DNA of 64,000 bases from Acholeplasmataceae bacterium (GTDB taxonomy: Bacteria > Bacillota_I > Bacilli_A > Acholeplasmatales > Acholeplasmataceae): assembly GCA_007692425.1 (NCBI GenBank), contig RECG01000019.1, positions 31,304 through 95,303 on the forward strand, given 5' to 3'. Of the stretch, positions 42,679 through 51,044 are shown piece by piece; the stretch's first letter is position 1, and every line of letters starts with the position of its first letter. The notes beneath the pieces were generated by a model. That model saw only the letters and a program-made list of their open reading frames with translations. It was not told where the DNA came from and made no database searches. Position numbers and translations under genes: made by a program.

Positions 42679-43995
42679 ATGATGCATAAATACTTACCAC
42701 ATACACCAAAGGATATCGAAGAGATGCTCAAGGTCATCGGGGCGAAATCCCTCGATGATTTGTTTGCCTCCATTCCTGAAAAACTGAAAATCAAAGACGG
42801 TTATGACCTGCCTGAAGCGCTTGGTGATGATGTGTTGACCAGACACATGCAGGACCTGGCCGCCCAAAACCAACAACTTGTGGTGTTTCGGGGTGCCGGC
42901 AGTTATGACCATTATACGCCAAGCATTGTCAAGACCCTGATCAACCGTCAGGAATTTTTGACATCTTACACGCCTTATCAACCGGAGGTCGCACAAGGCA
43001 CCCTCCAATACATTTTCGAATACCAGTCCATGGTCTGTGAACTGACCGGCATGGATGTCTCAAACGCCTCGATGTATGATGGTTCGACCTCGGTGGCTGA
43101 AGCGATGTTCATGGCGTATGCCCAGACCGGACAGTCTAAAATCTTGATCAGTGAAACCGTCCATCCGAAAACAATCGCGGTCGTGAAGACCTATGCCAGA
43201 TACCGCGACATCGAGGTCGTGGTGGTGCCTGCCAAGGACGGCGTGACCGATTTGTCATCCGTCAAACAAGGCATTGAAGGCACGATGGGTCTGATTGTCC
43301 AAAATCCGAACTACTTCGGCCTGATTGAAGACTATGACGGGTTTGCTGATGTGATTCATGAAGCTGGTGGTCTTTTCATCATGAGCGCCGATGGACAAGC
43401 GCTCGCGCTGTTGAAGACACCAGGTGAGTACGGCGCGGACATCGCAGCCGGCGATTTGCAATCTTTAGGGCTGCCGATGAGTTTCGGCGGCGCTTATGTC
43501 GGTTATCTCGCGACCATCAAGAAGCATATGCGCAAGATGCCGGGACGTATCTGCGGCATCACCACCGATGTCGATGGCAAGCGTGCTTTCGTCTTGACCT
43601 TGCAAGCCCGTGAACAACATATCAGGCGCGCCAAGGCAAATTCCAACATTTGTTCAAACCAATCCTTGATGGCGCTGGCTGTGACCATTTACATGGCGGC
43701 ATTGGGCAAGGAAGGCTTGGTCCAGGTCGCCGAGGAATCGATGAAAGGCGCGCATCTTCTTTATCAAAAATTGTTGAAGACAGGACGTTTTGAAAACGTT
43801 TATGACCAGCCTTTTTTCAAGGAATTCACGTTGAAAGCTGATTTTGATGTCAATGCCTTTGAAAAGGATTTGCTTGAACATGGCATCCTCGGTCCTTTGC
43901 ATCTGGGTGACAACAACCTGCTTTTCGCCGTCACGGAAAAACGCACTTTGGCCGAGATTGACCTGCTTGTCGAAAGGGTGGTGGCGCAACCATGA
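42679..43995 (+). CDS. gcvPA: Glycine dehydrogenase (decarboxylating) subunit 1
   Basis: N-terminal half of the P protein, which decarboxylates glycine on PLP; in this lineage P is split into two chains. The 438-residue protein shows YTPYQPEVAQGTLQ, YDGSTSVAEA and FGGAYVGYLA. Two adjacent ATG codons follow AGGGGTGA; the second (42682) has the better spacing, the difference being one residue. Its stop overlaps gcvPB by four bases. Confidence 0.96.
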   Translation: MMHKYLPHTPKDIEEMLKVIGAKSLDDLFASIPEKLKIKDGYDLPEALGDDVLTRHMQDLAAQNQQLVVFRGAGSYDHYTPSIVKTLINRQEFLTSYTPYQPEVAQGTLQYIFEYQSMVCELTGMDVSNASMYDGSTSVAEAMFMAYAQTGQSKILISETVHPKTIAVVKTYARYRDIEVVVVPAKDGVTDLSSVKQGIEGTMGLIVQNPNYFGLIEDYDGFADVIHEAGGLFIMSADGQALALLKTPGEYGADIAAGDLQSLGLPMSFGGAYVGYLATIKKHMRKMPGRICGITTDVDGKRAFVLTLQAREQHIRRAKANSNICSNQSLMALAVTIYMAALGKEGLVQVAEESMKGAHLLYQKLLKTGRFENVYDQPFFKEFTLKADFDVNAFEKDLLEHGILGPLHLGDNNLLFAVTEKRTLAEIDLLVERVVAQP

Positions 43996-45443
43996 GATAT
44001 TACGACCGCTTGATTTTCGAAATGTCGAATCCGGGACGCATCGGCTACCATTTCAAGAAAAAAGACATGCCTGACGTGACCTTGCCGAAGCAACTGCTGC
44101 GTGCCAAGAAGGCTGAACTTCCGGAAGTGTCCGAGTTTGGCGTGGTCCGTCATTATACCAATGTCTCGCAGAAAAATTTCGGTGTCGAGACCGGCTTTTA
44201 TCCGCTTGGTTCCTGCACGATGAAATACAATCCCAAGATTAATGATGAGTTGGCGACCCTGCCGGGTTTCGCCAACATCCATCCATTACAGCCGCAACAC
44301 ACCGTCCAAGGTTTGCTCAAGATTTATCATGAGACCGCCCGCATGCTTTCCGAACTGTCAGGTCTGGCGGCTTATTCATTGAACCCGTTCGCCGGCGCGC
44401 ATGGCGAACTGGCCGGGCTGATGATCATCAAGGCCTATCATGAGAAAAACAAGGATACCAAACGTACGAAGATCATCGTGCCCGATTCGGCCCATGGCAC
44501 GAATCCCGCCAGCGCGACGGTCTGCGGTTTTGAAACCGTCGAAATCAAGTCAAATCTGGATGGCACCATCAACATGGATGCCCTTCGTGAAGTGCTTGGT
44601 GACGATATCGCCGGCTTGATGCTGACCAATCCAAATACGGCTGGTGTCTTTGAAAAAGACATTCTTGAAATCTCCAGACTCGTCCATGAGGCGGGTGGCC
44701 TGCTTTATTATGACGGGGCCAACCTGAATGCGTTGTTGGGCGAAGCCAAACCGGGTGACATGGGCTTTAACATCACCCATATCAACTTACATAAGACGTT
44801 CTCCACGCCACACGGCGGCGGCGGTCCGGGTTCAGGCCCGGTCGGCGTCTGTGAACGCCTGGTTGAATTCCTGCCGGATCCGGTTGTCAAAAAAGAAGGC
44901 GATGTCTATGTGCTAGACAACGCCAGCGATTCCATCGGTTCGCTTGGCACCTTCTTCGGTAACGCCAGTGTCGTCATCCGGGCTTATGTCTATCTGATGA
45001 CATTTGGCAAGGAACATATCGGCAAGATCGGTCCTTATGCCGTCTTGAACGCCAATTACATCCAGGAATCGCTCAAAGATCTTTACGAACTGCCGATCGA
45101 CGGACATTGCATGCATGAGTTCGTTTTTGACGGACTCAAGGACAAATCGACCGGTGTCAAGACACTTGATATCGCCAAGCGGTTGCTGGATTACGGGTTT
45201 CATGCACCGACTGTTTATTTCCCGCTCATCTTCTCGCAATCGATGATGATCGAACCGACCGAGGTCGAGTCGAAAGAAACATTGAATGATTTCATCGACA
45301 TCATGCGCAAGGTCGCCAAGGAGGCAATCGATGATCCGGAGACCTTGAAGACCGCGCCGCACCACACCATTGTCAGACGGCTTGATGAAGCGAAAGCGGC
45401 CAGACAACCGATTTTGAAGTTCAAGGATTTGCAAAACGAATAA
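43992..45443 (+). CDS. gcvPB: Glycine dehydrogenase (decarboxylating) subunit 2
   Basis: C-terminal half of the split P protein and bearer of the PLP Lys. The 483-residue sequence shows GSCTMKYNPK, PDSAHGTNPASA, and the cofactor site HINLHKTFSTPHGGGGPGSG (Lys about residue 270). Together with gcvT, gcvH and gcvPA it makes a full operon except for the L protein (dihydrolipoamide dehydrogenase), which is not in the window. Confidence 0.97.
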   Translation: MRYYDRLIFEMSNPGRIGYHFKKKDMPDVTLPKQLLRAKKAELPEVSEFGVVRHYTNVSQKNFGVETGFYPLGSCTMKYNPKINDELATLPGFANIHPLQPQHTVQGLLKIYHETARMLSELSGLAAYSLNPFAGAHGELAGLMIIKAYHEKNKDTKRTKIIVPDSAHGTNPASATVCGFETVEIKSNLDGTINMDALREVLGDDIAGLMLTNPNTAGVFEKDILEISRLVHEAGGLLYYDGANLNALLGEAKPGDMGFNITHINLHKTFSTPHGGGGPGSGPVGVCERLVEFLPDPVVKKEGDVYVLDNASDSIGSLGTFFGNASVVIRAYVYLMTFGKEHIGKIGPYAVLNANYIQESLKDLYELPIDGHCMHEFVFDGLKDKSTGVKTLDIAKRLLDYGFHAPTVYFPLIFSQSMMIEPTEVESKETLNDFIDIMRKVAKEAIDDPETLKTAPHHTIVRRLDEAKAARQPILKFKDLQNE

Positions 45444-45446
45444 CAT

Positions 45447-45475
45447 AAAGGGACCATGGAAATGGTCCCTTTTTT
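45447..45475. terminator. Bidirectional terminator between gcvPB and mrp
   Basis: Ten-base stem AAGGGACCAT/ATGGTCCCTT with a GGAA loop, then a T-run on the plus strand. It adjoins the stop codons of both convergent genes. Confidence 0.88.
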
Positions 45476-46467
45476 CATGTCATTTGTGTCATGACGGTTT
45501 GTGCGATGGCGTCATAGATCTTGCCGGTTTCTTCTTTGGCTGTAAAGAGGTAGTCACCATGTTGAGGTTGGCCGATCGGAATCTGACCGATGAGCGGCAC
45601 ACCCAGTTTTTTGGCGACCAGTTCGCCACCACCCTTGCCGAACAGGTATTCACGTGTGTTGTTGGCGGCATTGAGATAATAGCTCATGTTTTCGATCACG
45701 CCGATGACCTCATGATTGATCTGCTGGGCGCCAAGGCCGGCCTTGACGGCGACATGGGCGGCGTTGACGTGGGGCGTGGTTACGACAAGCACCTTGCTTT
45801 TCGGCACATAGGTCTTGACATCAAGCGCGACATCACCGGTGCCGGGCGGCAGGTCGATCAAGATCAGATCGATGCCGTCCTGCCATTGGACGCCACCGAA
45901 GAAATGGACGAGCATCTTGCCTAGCATCGGACCGCGCCACATGAGCGGTTTTTCCGGTGGCATGAAAAACTCGGTGGAAATGACTTCGATGCCGTCTTTT
46001 GTCAAAGGAATCATCTTCTCTTCTTCGGTCGCCGTCAAAGGCTTGATCTCCATTTTCAAGACATGGGGAATGCTAGCGCCATAGACGTCGGCGTCAATGA
46101 TGCCGACCTTTTTACCTTGACGGATCAGGGCGGCAGCCAGGTTGGCGGCAACCGTGGATTTACCGACTCCGCCCTTGCCGGAAGCAATGGCCAGATACTT
46201 GATGGGCTTTTCGCCTTCAGGCAGGTATTCAGAGTCAAAAAAAGCGATCTTGATGCCAGGGAACCCCAACTCGACTTTCACGAGTCTGATGATTTCAATT
46301 TTCAGTTGTTGTTCATGTTTTGTTTTGTCTTTCAGATAAATCTCGACTTCGACCACACCGGTCGGTCCGACGACCAGTTTTTTGATGCCGTTGACGTCCT
46401 TGAATGGTTTCCCGAAACCAGGGTCGACAACCGTTTCAAGCCGTTGTTTCAAGTCTTCGTATGTCAT
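45475..46467 (-). CDS. Mrp/NBP35-family P-loop ATPase lacking cysteines (SalA-like)
   Basis: A 330-residue protein with an N-terminal MIP18-like domain (1-75) and a deviant Walker A ATPase, SGKGGVGKST (96-105), Walker B around DLPPGTGD (205-212) and NMSYY (260-264). Most Mrp/ApbC proteins carry CxxC after NMS to hold a bridging [4Fe-4S] cluster; this protein has no cysteine anywhere. It may therefore act like B. subtilis SalA, an Mrp-family ATP-dependent regulator, rather than as a cluster carrier. GAGGTGAG precedes the ATG; it is divergent from crr-ptsI. Confidence 0.88.
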   Translation of the reverse strand: MTYEDLKQRLETVVDPGFGKPFKDVNGIKKLVVGPTGVVEVEIYLKDKTKHEQQLKIEIIRLVKVELGFPGIKIAFFDSEYLPEGEKPIKYLAIASGKGGVGKSTVAANLAAALIRQGKKVGIIDADVYGASIPHVLKMEIKPLTATEEEKMIPLTKDGIEVISTEFFMPPEKPLMWRGPMLGKMLVHFFGGVQWQDGIDLILIDLPPGTGDVALDVKTYVPKSKVLVVTTPHVNAAHVAVKAGLGAQQINHEVIGVIENMSYYLNAANNTREYLFGKGGGELVAKKLGVPLIGQIPIGQPQHGDYLFTAKEETGKIYDAIAQTVMTQMT

Positions 46468-46487
46468 GATGTGCTCACCTCATGTTT

Positions 46488-46493
46488 ATTATA
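46488..46493 (-). promoter_or_regulatory. Extended -10 promoter of the Mrp gene
   Basis: TATAAT preceded by TGT on the minus strand, 20 bases before the ATG; weak -35. Confidence 0.55.
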
Positions 46494-46515
46494 ACAAAAA
46501 GCACCCTTGATTGCC

Positions 46516-46571
46516 GGTAAGAACGTTTACCTTTTTTCTTGATTGCGAAAAGTGGGTAAAAAAGATACAAT
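46516..46571 (+). promoter_or_regulatory. Promoter and operator-like element of crr-ptsI
   Basis: TTGCGA (46543-46548), a 17-base spacer and TACAAT (46566-46571). Upstream at 46516-46531 is the imperfect palindrome GGTAAGAACGTTTACC; its half CGTTTACCTTTT (46524-46535) is repeated exactly before eno. Confidence 0.6.
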
Positions 46572-46611
46572 GAAAGTAATGACAAAGACGTCACTGTAAG
46601 GAGCCCTTGAC

Positions 46612-47052
46612 ATGCCGTTTTCGTTTCTGATGCCCTTGCGAGGCAAGGTATCCGATGTCTCATCCTCGCCTGATCCGACCTTCGCCAAAGGGCTTTTAGG
46701 TCCCGGCTTTGTCATTCATCCGGACGACCATGTGGTCCGTGCACCGGTCGACGGTATCGTTGAACTCGTTTATCCGACCCGGCACGTCATGGCCATCCGC
46801 ATGGAAAACCGTGTATCGATCATGATCCATCTCGGGTTTGACGAACGCTTGCGTGGTGACGTCATCGAGGTGCTGGTCGAACCCGGTCAAATCCTTAGAC
46901 AGGGTGACATCATGGCCCGTTTTGACGCCTCGTTGCTGGCTCTTCCGTTCGAAGCGCTCGCCACCACGGTCGTGTTCGTCCAGAAGAAACAGTTGACCAT
47001 TCGGGAACATCCCGCTGAAACATCCGCTTTATATAGCCTTGAGGTCGAATGA
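46612..47052 (+). CDS. crr: PTS sugar-specific EIIA component (glucose type)
   Basis: Free-standing EIIA-Glc-type domain that passes phosphate from HPr to a sugar EIIBC. The 146-residue protein shows VDGIVELVYPTRHVMAI with His58 and MIHLGFD with the phospho-acceptor His73. Residues after the active site (ERLRGD) differ from the common DTVxLxG, so the partner EII may not be a glucose permease. AAGGAG precedes the ATG. It overlaps no gene, and ptsI starts 16 bases later, making a crr-ptsI operon. Confidence 0.92.
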   Translation: MPFSFLMPLRGKVSDVSSSPDPTFAKGLLGPGFVIHPDDHVVRAPVDGIVELVYPTRHVMAIRMENRVSIMIHLGFDERLRGDVIEVLVEPGQILRQGDIMARFDASLLALPFEALATTVVFVQKKQLTIREHPAETSALYSLEVE

Positions 47053-47068
47053 ACCTAGGAGTGACATC

Positions 47069-48778
47069 ATGCATTTGAAAGGCATGCCCATCTGCAAAGG
47101 CATCGGTCTGGCAAACGTGCTCAAAGTCGAGACACTGGCACTGGACACCACCATGCGAAAGATCACCGACCCCGGGCAGGAGATCGCCCTTTTTCGTGCT
47201 GCCGTCGATAAGACCATCCGTCAACTGGAAGCCGTGATCGACATTTGTCGTCAACGTTTCACCGTTGAAACGACCCGTATTTTTGAGGCCCACCAGCTGA
47301 TTGCCGGCGACCCGGAGGCCAAAAAAGCGATTGAAACGGTCATCAAGGAAGAAAAAGTCAATGCCGCCCATGCGGTCAAGGTCGTCATCGACCGCTATAT
47401 CAATACCTTTCAAGACATGGAAGATCTTTATTTCCGGGAACGTGCCGCTGATGTCAGATCGGTCTCGAGACGCCTGATCAAGAACATCCTTGGTGTCCCG
47501 GTTATCGATTATACCGCCATCCGGACGCCGGTCATTATTGTCGCCGAAGATCTCGCGCCATATGAAATCGCCCAAGTCGATCCGGCTTATGTCAAAGGCA
47601 TCGCCACCGAGCAGGGCGGCAAGACTTCGCACAGCGCGATTATTGCCCGTTTGATGGAGATTCCCGCCGTGTTCGGTATCAACGGGCTCATGAGAACGGC
47701 CAAACCAGACCAGGATGTCATCATTGACGGCCTTGCAGGCGACATCATCTTTGATGCCGATCCTGAACTGAAACATGATTATGAAGACAAGCGGGCACGC
47801 TTCGAACAAGAAAAAACCGCCCTTTTGTCTGTCAAGGGCGAAGCAACCGTTTCAAAAGATGGTGGCAGGTTCGCCCTGCACGCCAACATCGCCTCGCCTT
47901 ATGACTTGGGCCATGTCCATGAGCACGATGCCGAGGGTATCGGTCTCTTTCGGACCGAGTTCCTTTTTTTGAACCGGACAACCCTGCCAAGCGAAGACGA
48001 GCAATATGAAGCCTACAAGGCCGTGCTTGAGTCGATGGACGGCAAACCGGTCGTCATCCGGACGATTGATATCGGTGGCGACAAGGACATTCCGCATCTC
48101 AACATCGCCCTCGAACAAAATCCCTTTTTAGGCAATCGTGCAATCAGACGTTATGGCGATGATCCCATCTTGTTCAAGACCCAGCTGAGGGCCTTGTTAA
48201 GAGCAAGTGTCCATGGGAATTTGTCCATCATGTTTCCAATGGTCGCCACCCGGGATGAGTTTGTTCAAGCCAGACAATGGCTTGACACCGTCAGGCAGGA
48301 ACTGGTTGACGAAGGTGTGACGGTATCCAAGAACATCCCGGTCGGCCTGATGATTGAAGTGCCCTCGAGCGCCCTGGCGGCGGCTTCGCTCGCCAAGGAG
48401 GCCGACTTCTTCTCGATCGGCACCAATGACCTGATCCAATACACGATGGCGGCGGACCGGACCAGCCAAAAGCTGTCCTATCTGTATCAGCCGCTCCATC
48501 CTTCGGTGCTCAAACTGATCAAGATGGTCGCGGATGCCGCAAACAAACAAGGTATTCCTGTCGCCGTCTGCGGTGAAGCCGCATCCGATGAGTGGGCCGG
48601 ACCGGTGATGCTCGCGTTCGGTGTGAGGAGCTTGTCGATGATTCCGACATCGATCCTGGCCATGCGCAAGCGTCTTGCTGAGATGGACCTGTCATTGATC
48701 AAGACCCAACAAAATCGTTTACTCGAGGCAGATAGCGAAAAGGAAGTCAAAACCCTGCTTGAAACTTTCTATCGATAA
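47069..48778 (+). CDS. ptsI: PTS enzyme I (phosphoenolpyruvate-protein phosphotransferase)
   Basis: Takes phosphate from PEP and passes it to HPr. The 569-residue protein has the N-terminal HPr-binding domain, the phospho-His188 in GGKTSHSAIIAR, GIGLFRTEFLF, RTIDIGGDKD and the catalytic Cys in VAVCGEAASDE. The start at 47069 follows AGGAG; a ten-codon in-frame extension overlaps crr and lacks a ribosome site. No ptsH is nearby, so HPr must be encoded elsewhere. Confidence 0.97.
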   Translation: MHLKGMPICKGIGLANVLKVETLALDTTMRKITDPGQEIALFRAAVDKTIRQLEAVIDICRQRFTVETTRIFEAHQLIAGDPEAKKAIETVIKEEKVNAAHAVKVVIDRYINTFQDMEDLYFRERAADVRSVSRRLIKNILGVPVIDYTAIRTPVIIVAEDLAPYEIAQVDPAYVKGIATEQGGKTSHSAIIARLMEIPAVFGINGLMRTAKPDQDVIIDGLAGDIIFDADPELKHDYEDKRARFEQEKTALLSVKGEATVSKDGGRFALHANIASPYDLGHVHEHDAEGIGLFRTEFLFLNRTTLPSEDEQYEAYKAVLESMDGKPVVIRTIDIGGDKDIPHLNIALEQNPFLGNRAIRRYGDDPILFKTQLRALLRASVHGNLSIMFPMVATRDEFVQARQWLDTVRQELVDEGVTVSKNIPVGLMIEVPSSALAAASLAKEADFFSIGTNDLIQYTMAADRTSQKLSYLYQPLHPSVLKLIKMVADAANKQGIPVAVCGEAASDEWAGPVMLAFGVRSLSMIPTSILAMRKRLAEMDLSLIKTQQNRLLEADSEKEVKTLLETFYR

Positions 48779-48803
48779 AAAAAGGCTGACGTCAGCCTTT
48801 TTT
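48777..48803. terminator. Bidirectional terminator between ptsI and the ABC permease
   Basis: A perfect 26-base palindrome centred at 48790/48791 with arms AAAAAAGGCTGAC and its complement, giving T-tracts both ways. It contains the stop codon and last codons of the convergent permease gene. Confidence 0.9.
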
Positions 48804-50072
48804 CTTGCCATTGCCGTTCCGGGCAAAGGCTTTTTTGACATAGTTGCGGATCCGTTTGAAGAACTTGGTCTGTTCGTAACTGAGAATGGCCACCCGGTAG
48901 ACCGGTGCCACCAGATACATGGTGCCGATCATGACACCTGTGATAACGACAAAGGCAATCGAAGCCTCAAGTGTCGTGAGCACGCCGGAAGCATAGGCGA
49001 TGGGTGCGACAATGGGTGTGAAAAACGGCACGAAGGCCATGACTTTCAAGAAAGCCGTTCCGCCGAACAACGGTGATAACAAGCCGATATAGAACCCTGC
49101 GACCAACATGATCATCAAAGGTGCCTGAAACTGCTGGTAATCCTCCTGGGTGGTCGCCATGGAAGCGAACAGGGAGGCGACAATCAAATAGAACAAGGTG
49201 CCTGCAATCATGAACAAGCCGGTAAACAACAAGACCATCGGCCAATGGGGAATGAGGTCACCAAGATAGTCAAGCAGCGACGTGTTGCCATCTGGCAGAT
49301 TGACGCCGCCTGTGGCGGCCGCACCGCCAATCAACGCACCAATCATGCTATACATCAGTAAAAGGATGCTTTGGATGATGATGAAGAACATGCTGCTCGT
49401 GATTTTGGCTAGAAAATGAATCTTGGCGGGTACGCTTGAGATGATGGTCTCAATCGCCTTGGTCGATTTTTCTTCAATGATATCGACGCCGACGAACTGG
49501 GTGCCCATCGTGATCAAGATGAACATCGGCAGCACCAGAAAGCTGATGATGGAGCCCAGCATCGCCGCTTCATCCGGATCTTCGTAATCAGGCGCGCGGT
49601 GCGCGATGAAGACAGGACGTTCAAAACCGACGATTTGTTCGCTGATCACCAAAAGTTCGATTTGCGAGAACAACATGTTGTTCAGATAAGGTTGTTTGCT
49701 ATACAAGGCGACGGTTGGCGAGGTGAAATCGCCTGTGAAGACAAGGAGGAAATCAACATCTTCATCGAGCCAGAAGGTCTCAAGATCCGGCATCACGTCA
49801 ACGGATGTGACAATAAAGAATTCATAGCCTTCATAAGGTTCATTCAACTGGCTGGACAGTTTGGCTGCCAGCTCATCTTCCGCGGTCTCATTATAGACCT
49901 GGACATTCATGTTGAGGACCGGGTCTTCTTCCGGGCTGAAATAACCGATGATGACGGGCAGGTTGATGATCGCGATCAACAACAAGCCGATGATGATGTT
50001 GGCGATCAGGAAAGCCTTGCGAAAGACGCGTTTTTTCAGGCCGTATTCGACCAGGAATTTAAACTTCTTCAT
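48792..50072 (-). CDS. ABC transporter permease, NatB/ABC-2 type
   Basis: Membrane subunit of an ABC-2 exporter, co-transcribed with the ATPase just upstream. The 426-residue protein has one N-terminal membrane helix (about 22-45), a large extracytoplasmic loop (about 46-175) and five more helices (180-405). This layout matches NatB, the Na+ exporter permease, but also other ABC-2 exporters for drugs or peptides, so substrate is open. The ATG at 50072 overlaps the ATPase stop by 14 bases; an upstream TTG was not used. Confidence 0.88.
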   Translation of the reverse strand: MKKFKFLVEYGLKKRVFRKAFLIANIIIGLLLIAIINLPVIIGYFSPEEDPVLNMNVQVYNETAEDELAAKLSSQLNEPYEGYEFFIVTSVDVMPDLETFWLDEDVDFLLVFTGDFTSPTVALYSKQPYLNNMLFSQIELLVISEQIVGFERPVFIAHRAPDYEDPDEAAMLGSIISFLVLPMFILITMGTQFVGVDIIEEKSTKAIETIISSVPAKIHFLAKITSSMFFIIIQSILLLMYSMIGALIGGAAATGGVNLPDGNTSLLDYLGDLIPHWPMVLLFTGLFMIAGTLFYLIVASLFASMATTQEDYQQFQAPLMIMLVAGFYIGLLSPLFGGTAFLKVMAFVPFFTPIVAPIAYASGVLTTLEASIAFVVITGVMIGTMYLVAPVYRVAILSYEQTKFFKRIRNYVKKAFARNGNGKKKG

Positions 50073-50961
50073 GGCTTCTGCCCACCTTTGCAATAAAAAT
50101 CTCGCTCAAAGATGCCTGTTCGACATCAAACTTGGTGATGTTGTCACAAGCCTTGACATAGTCAAAGACATCCTTGGCGACGGCTTCATTTTCAATTTTG
50201 ACGATGACTTCCTTGGCATTTTTCTCGACATGATAGACGCCTTCGATGGATGCAAGACGATCCAGGTCGACATCACCGATGATGTGGATGGTCTGCTTCT
50301 TGAAGTCTTTCTTGACCTTGTCCAAGCGTCCTTCGATGACGGCCCGTCCCTTTTCAAGGACGATGACTTCCTCACAAAAGGATTCAACGTGGTCGAGCTG
50401 ATGCGATGAAAAGACGACCATCGCACCTTGTTTTTGGAAATCATAAATGACATCGACAAACATCTTCATGTTGATTGGATCCAGTCCCGAAAACGGTTCG
50501 TCGAGGACGAGCAACCTGGGGTTGTTGATAATGGCGGAGATGAACTGGATCTTCTGCTGGTTCCCTTTCGACAATTCTTTGATTTTCTTGTCGCGATATT
50601 CGGTAATGCCGAATCGTTCCAGCCAGTAATCCAGACGTTGTAGAATCGTTTTCGGCTCCATGTCCTTGAGCCGGCCGAAAAAAAGCATCAGTTCCTTGAC
50701 TGTGATTTTGGTCAACAGCGAACGCTCCTCGATCATGTAGCCGATTTCGTTGACGGTGTGATAACCGACTTTTTCGCCGTTATACGTCACCGATCCCACC
50801 GATGGATCAAGCAGGCCCATGATCATTCTGAAAGTGGTGGTCTTGCCGGCACCGTTGGTGCCGAGCAAGCCAAAAATATCACCTGGTTTGATGGTGAAAC
50901 TCAAATCATGAACAGCGACCAGGTCGCCATACATCATTTTGGCGTTTTTAACTTCAAGCAT
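50059..50961 (-). CDS. ABC transporter ATP-binding protein, NatA type
   Basis: ATPase of the ABC-2 exporter. Walker A GTNGAGKTT lies at about residues 35-43, the signature reads LSKGNQQK (a form typical of NatA-like exporters), Walker B LLVLDEPFSGLDP and the H-loop SSHQLDHVE follow. A C-terminal extension (about 220-300) is found in this exporter group. The ATG at 50961 is used because the GTG three codons earlier touches the AAAGGA site. Confidence 0.93.
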   Translation of the reverse strand: MLEVKNAKMMYGDLVAVHDLSFTIKPGDIFGLLGTNGAGKTTTFRMIMGLLDPSVGSVTYNGEKVGYHTVNEIGYMIEERSLLTKITVKELMLFFGRLKDMEPKTILQRLDYWLERFGITEYRDKKIKELSKGNQQKIQFISAIINNPRLLVLDEPFSGLDPINMKMFVDVIYDFQKQGAMVVFSSHQLDHVESFCEEVIVLEKGRAVIEGRLDKVKKDFKKQTIHIIGDVDLDRLASIEGVYHVEKNAKEVIVKIENEAVAKDVFDYVKACDNITKFDVEQASLSEIFIAKVGRSHEEV

Positions 50962-50994
50962 CGACGTCACGTCCTTTCAAACGTGTTGAAAACA

Positions 50995-51038
50995 ATCATT
51001 GGCAATGATAGTTTACCACAATATTATTATTTGTACAA
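50995..51038 (-). promoter_or_regulatory. Promoter and palindrome of the ABC exporter operon
   Basis: TTGTAC (51033-51038), 17 bases, TAAACT (51010-51015) on the minus strand. A perfect inverted repeat ATCATT-GGC-AATGAT at 50995-51009 begins right after the -10 box, over the expected start point, as a repressor site would. Confidence 0.6.
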
Positions 51039-51044
51039 TATCTA

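Noticed and set aside
46910..47809. 299-codon minus-strand open frame
   Set aside because: Antisense to crr and ptsI, which have clear catalytic motifs.
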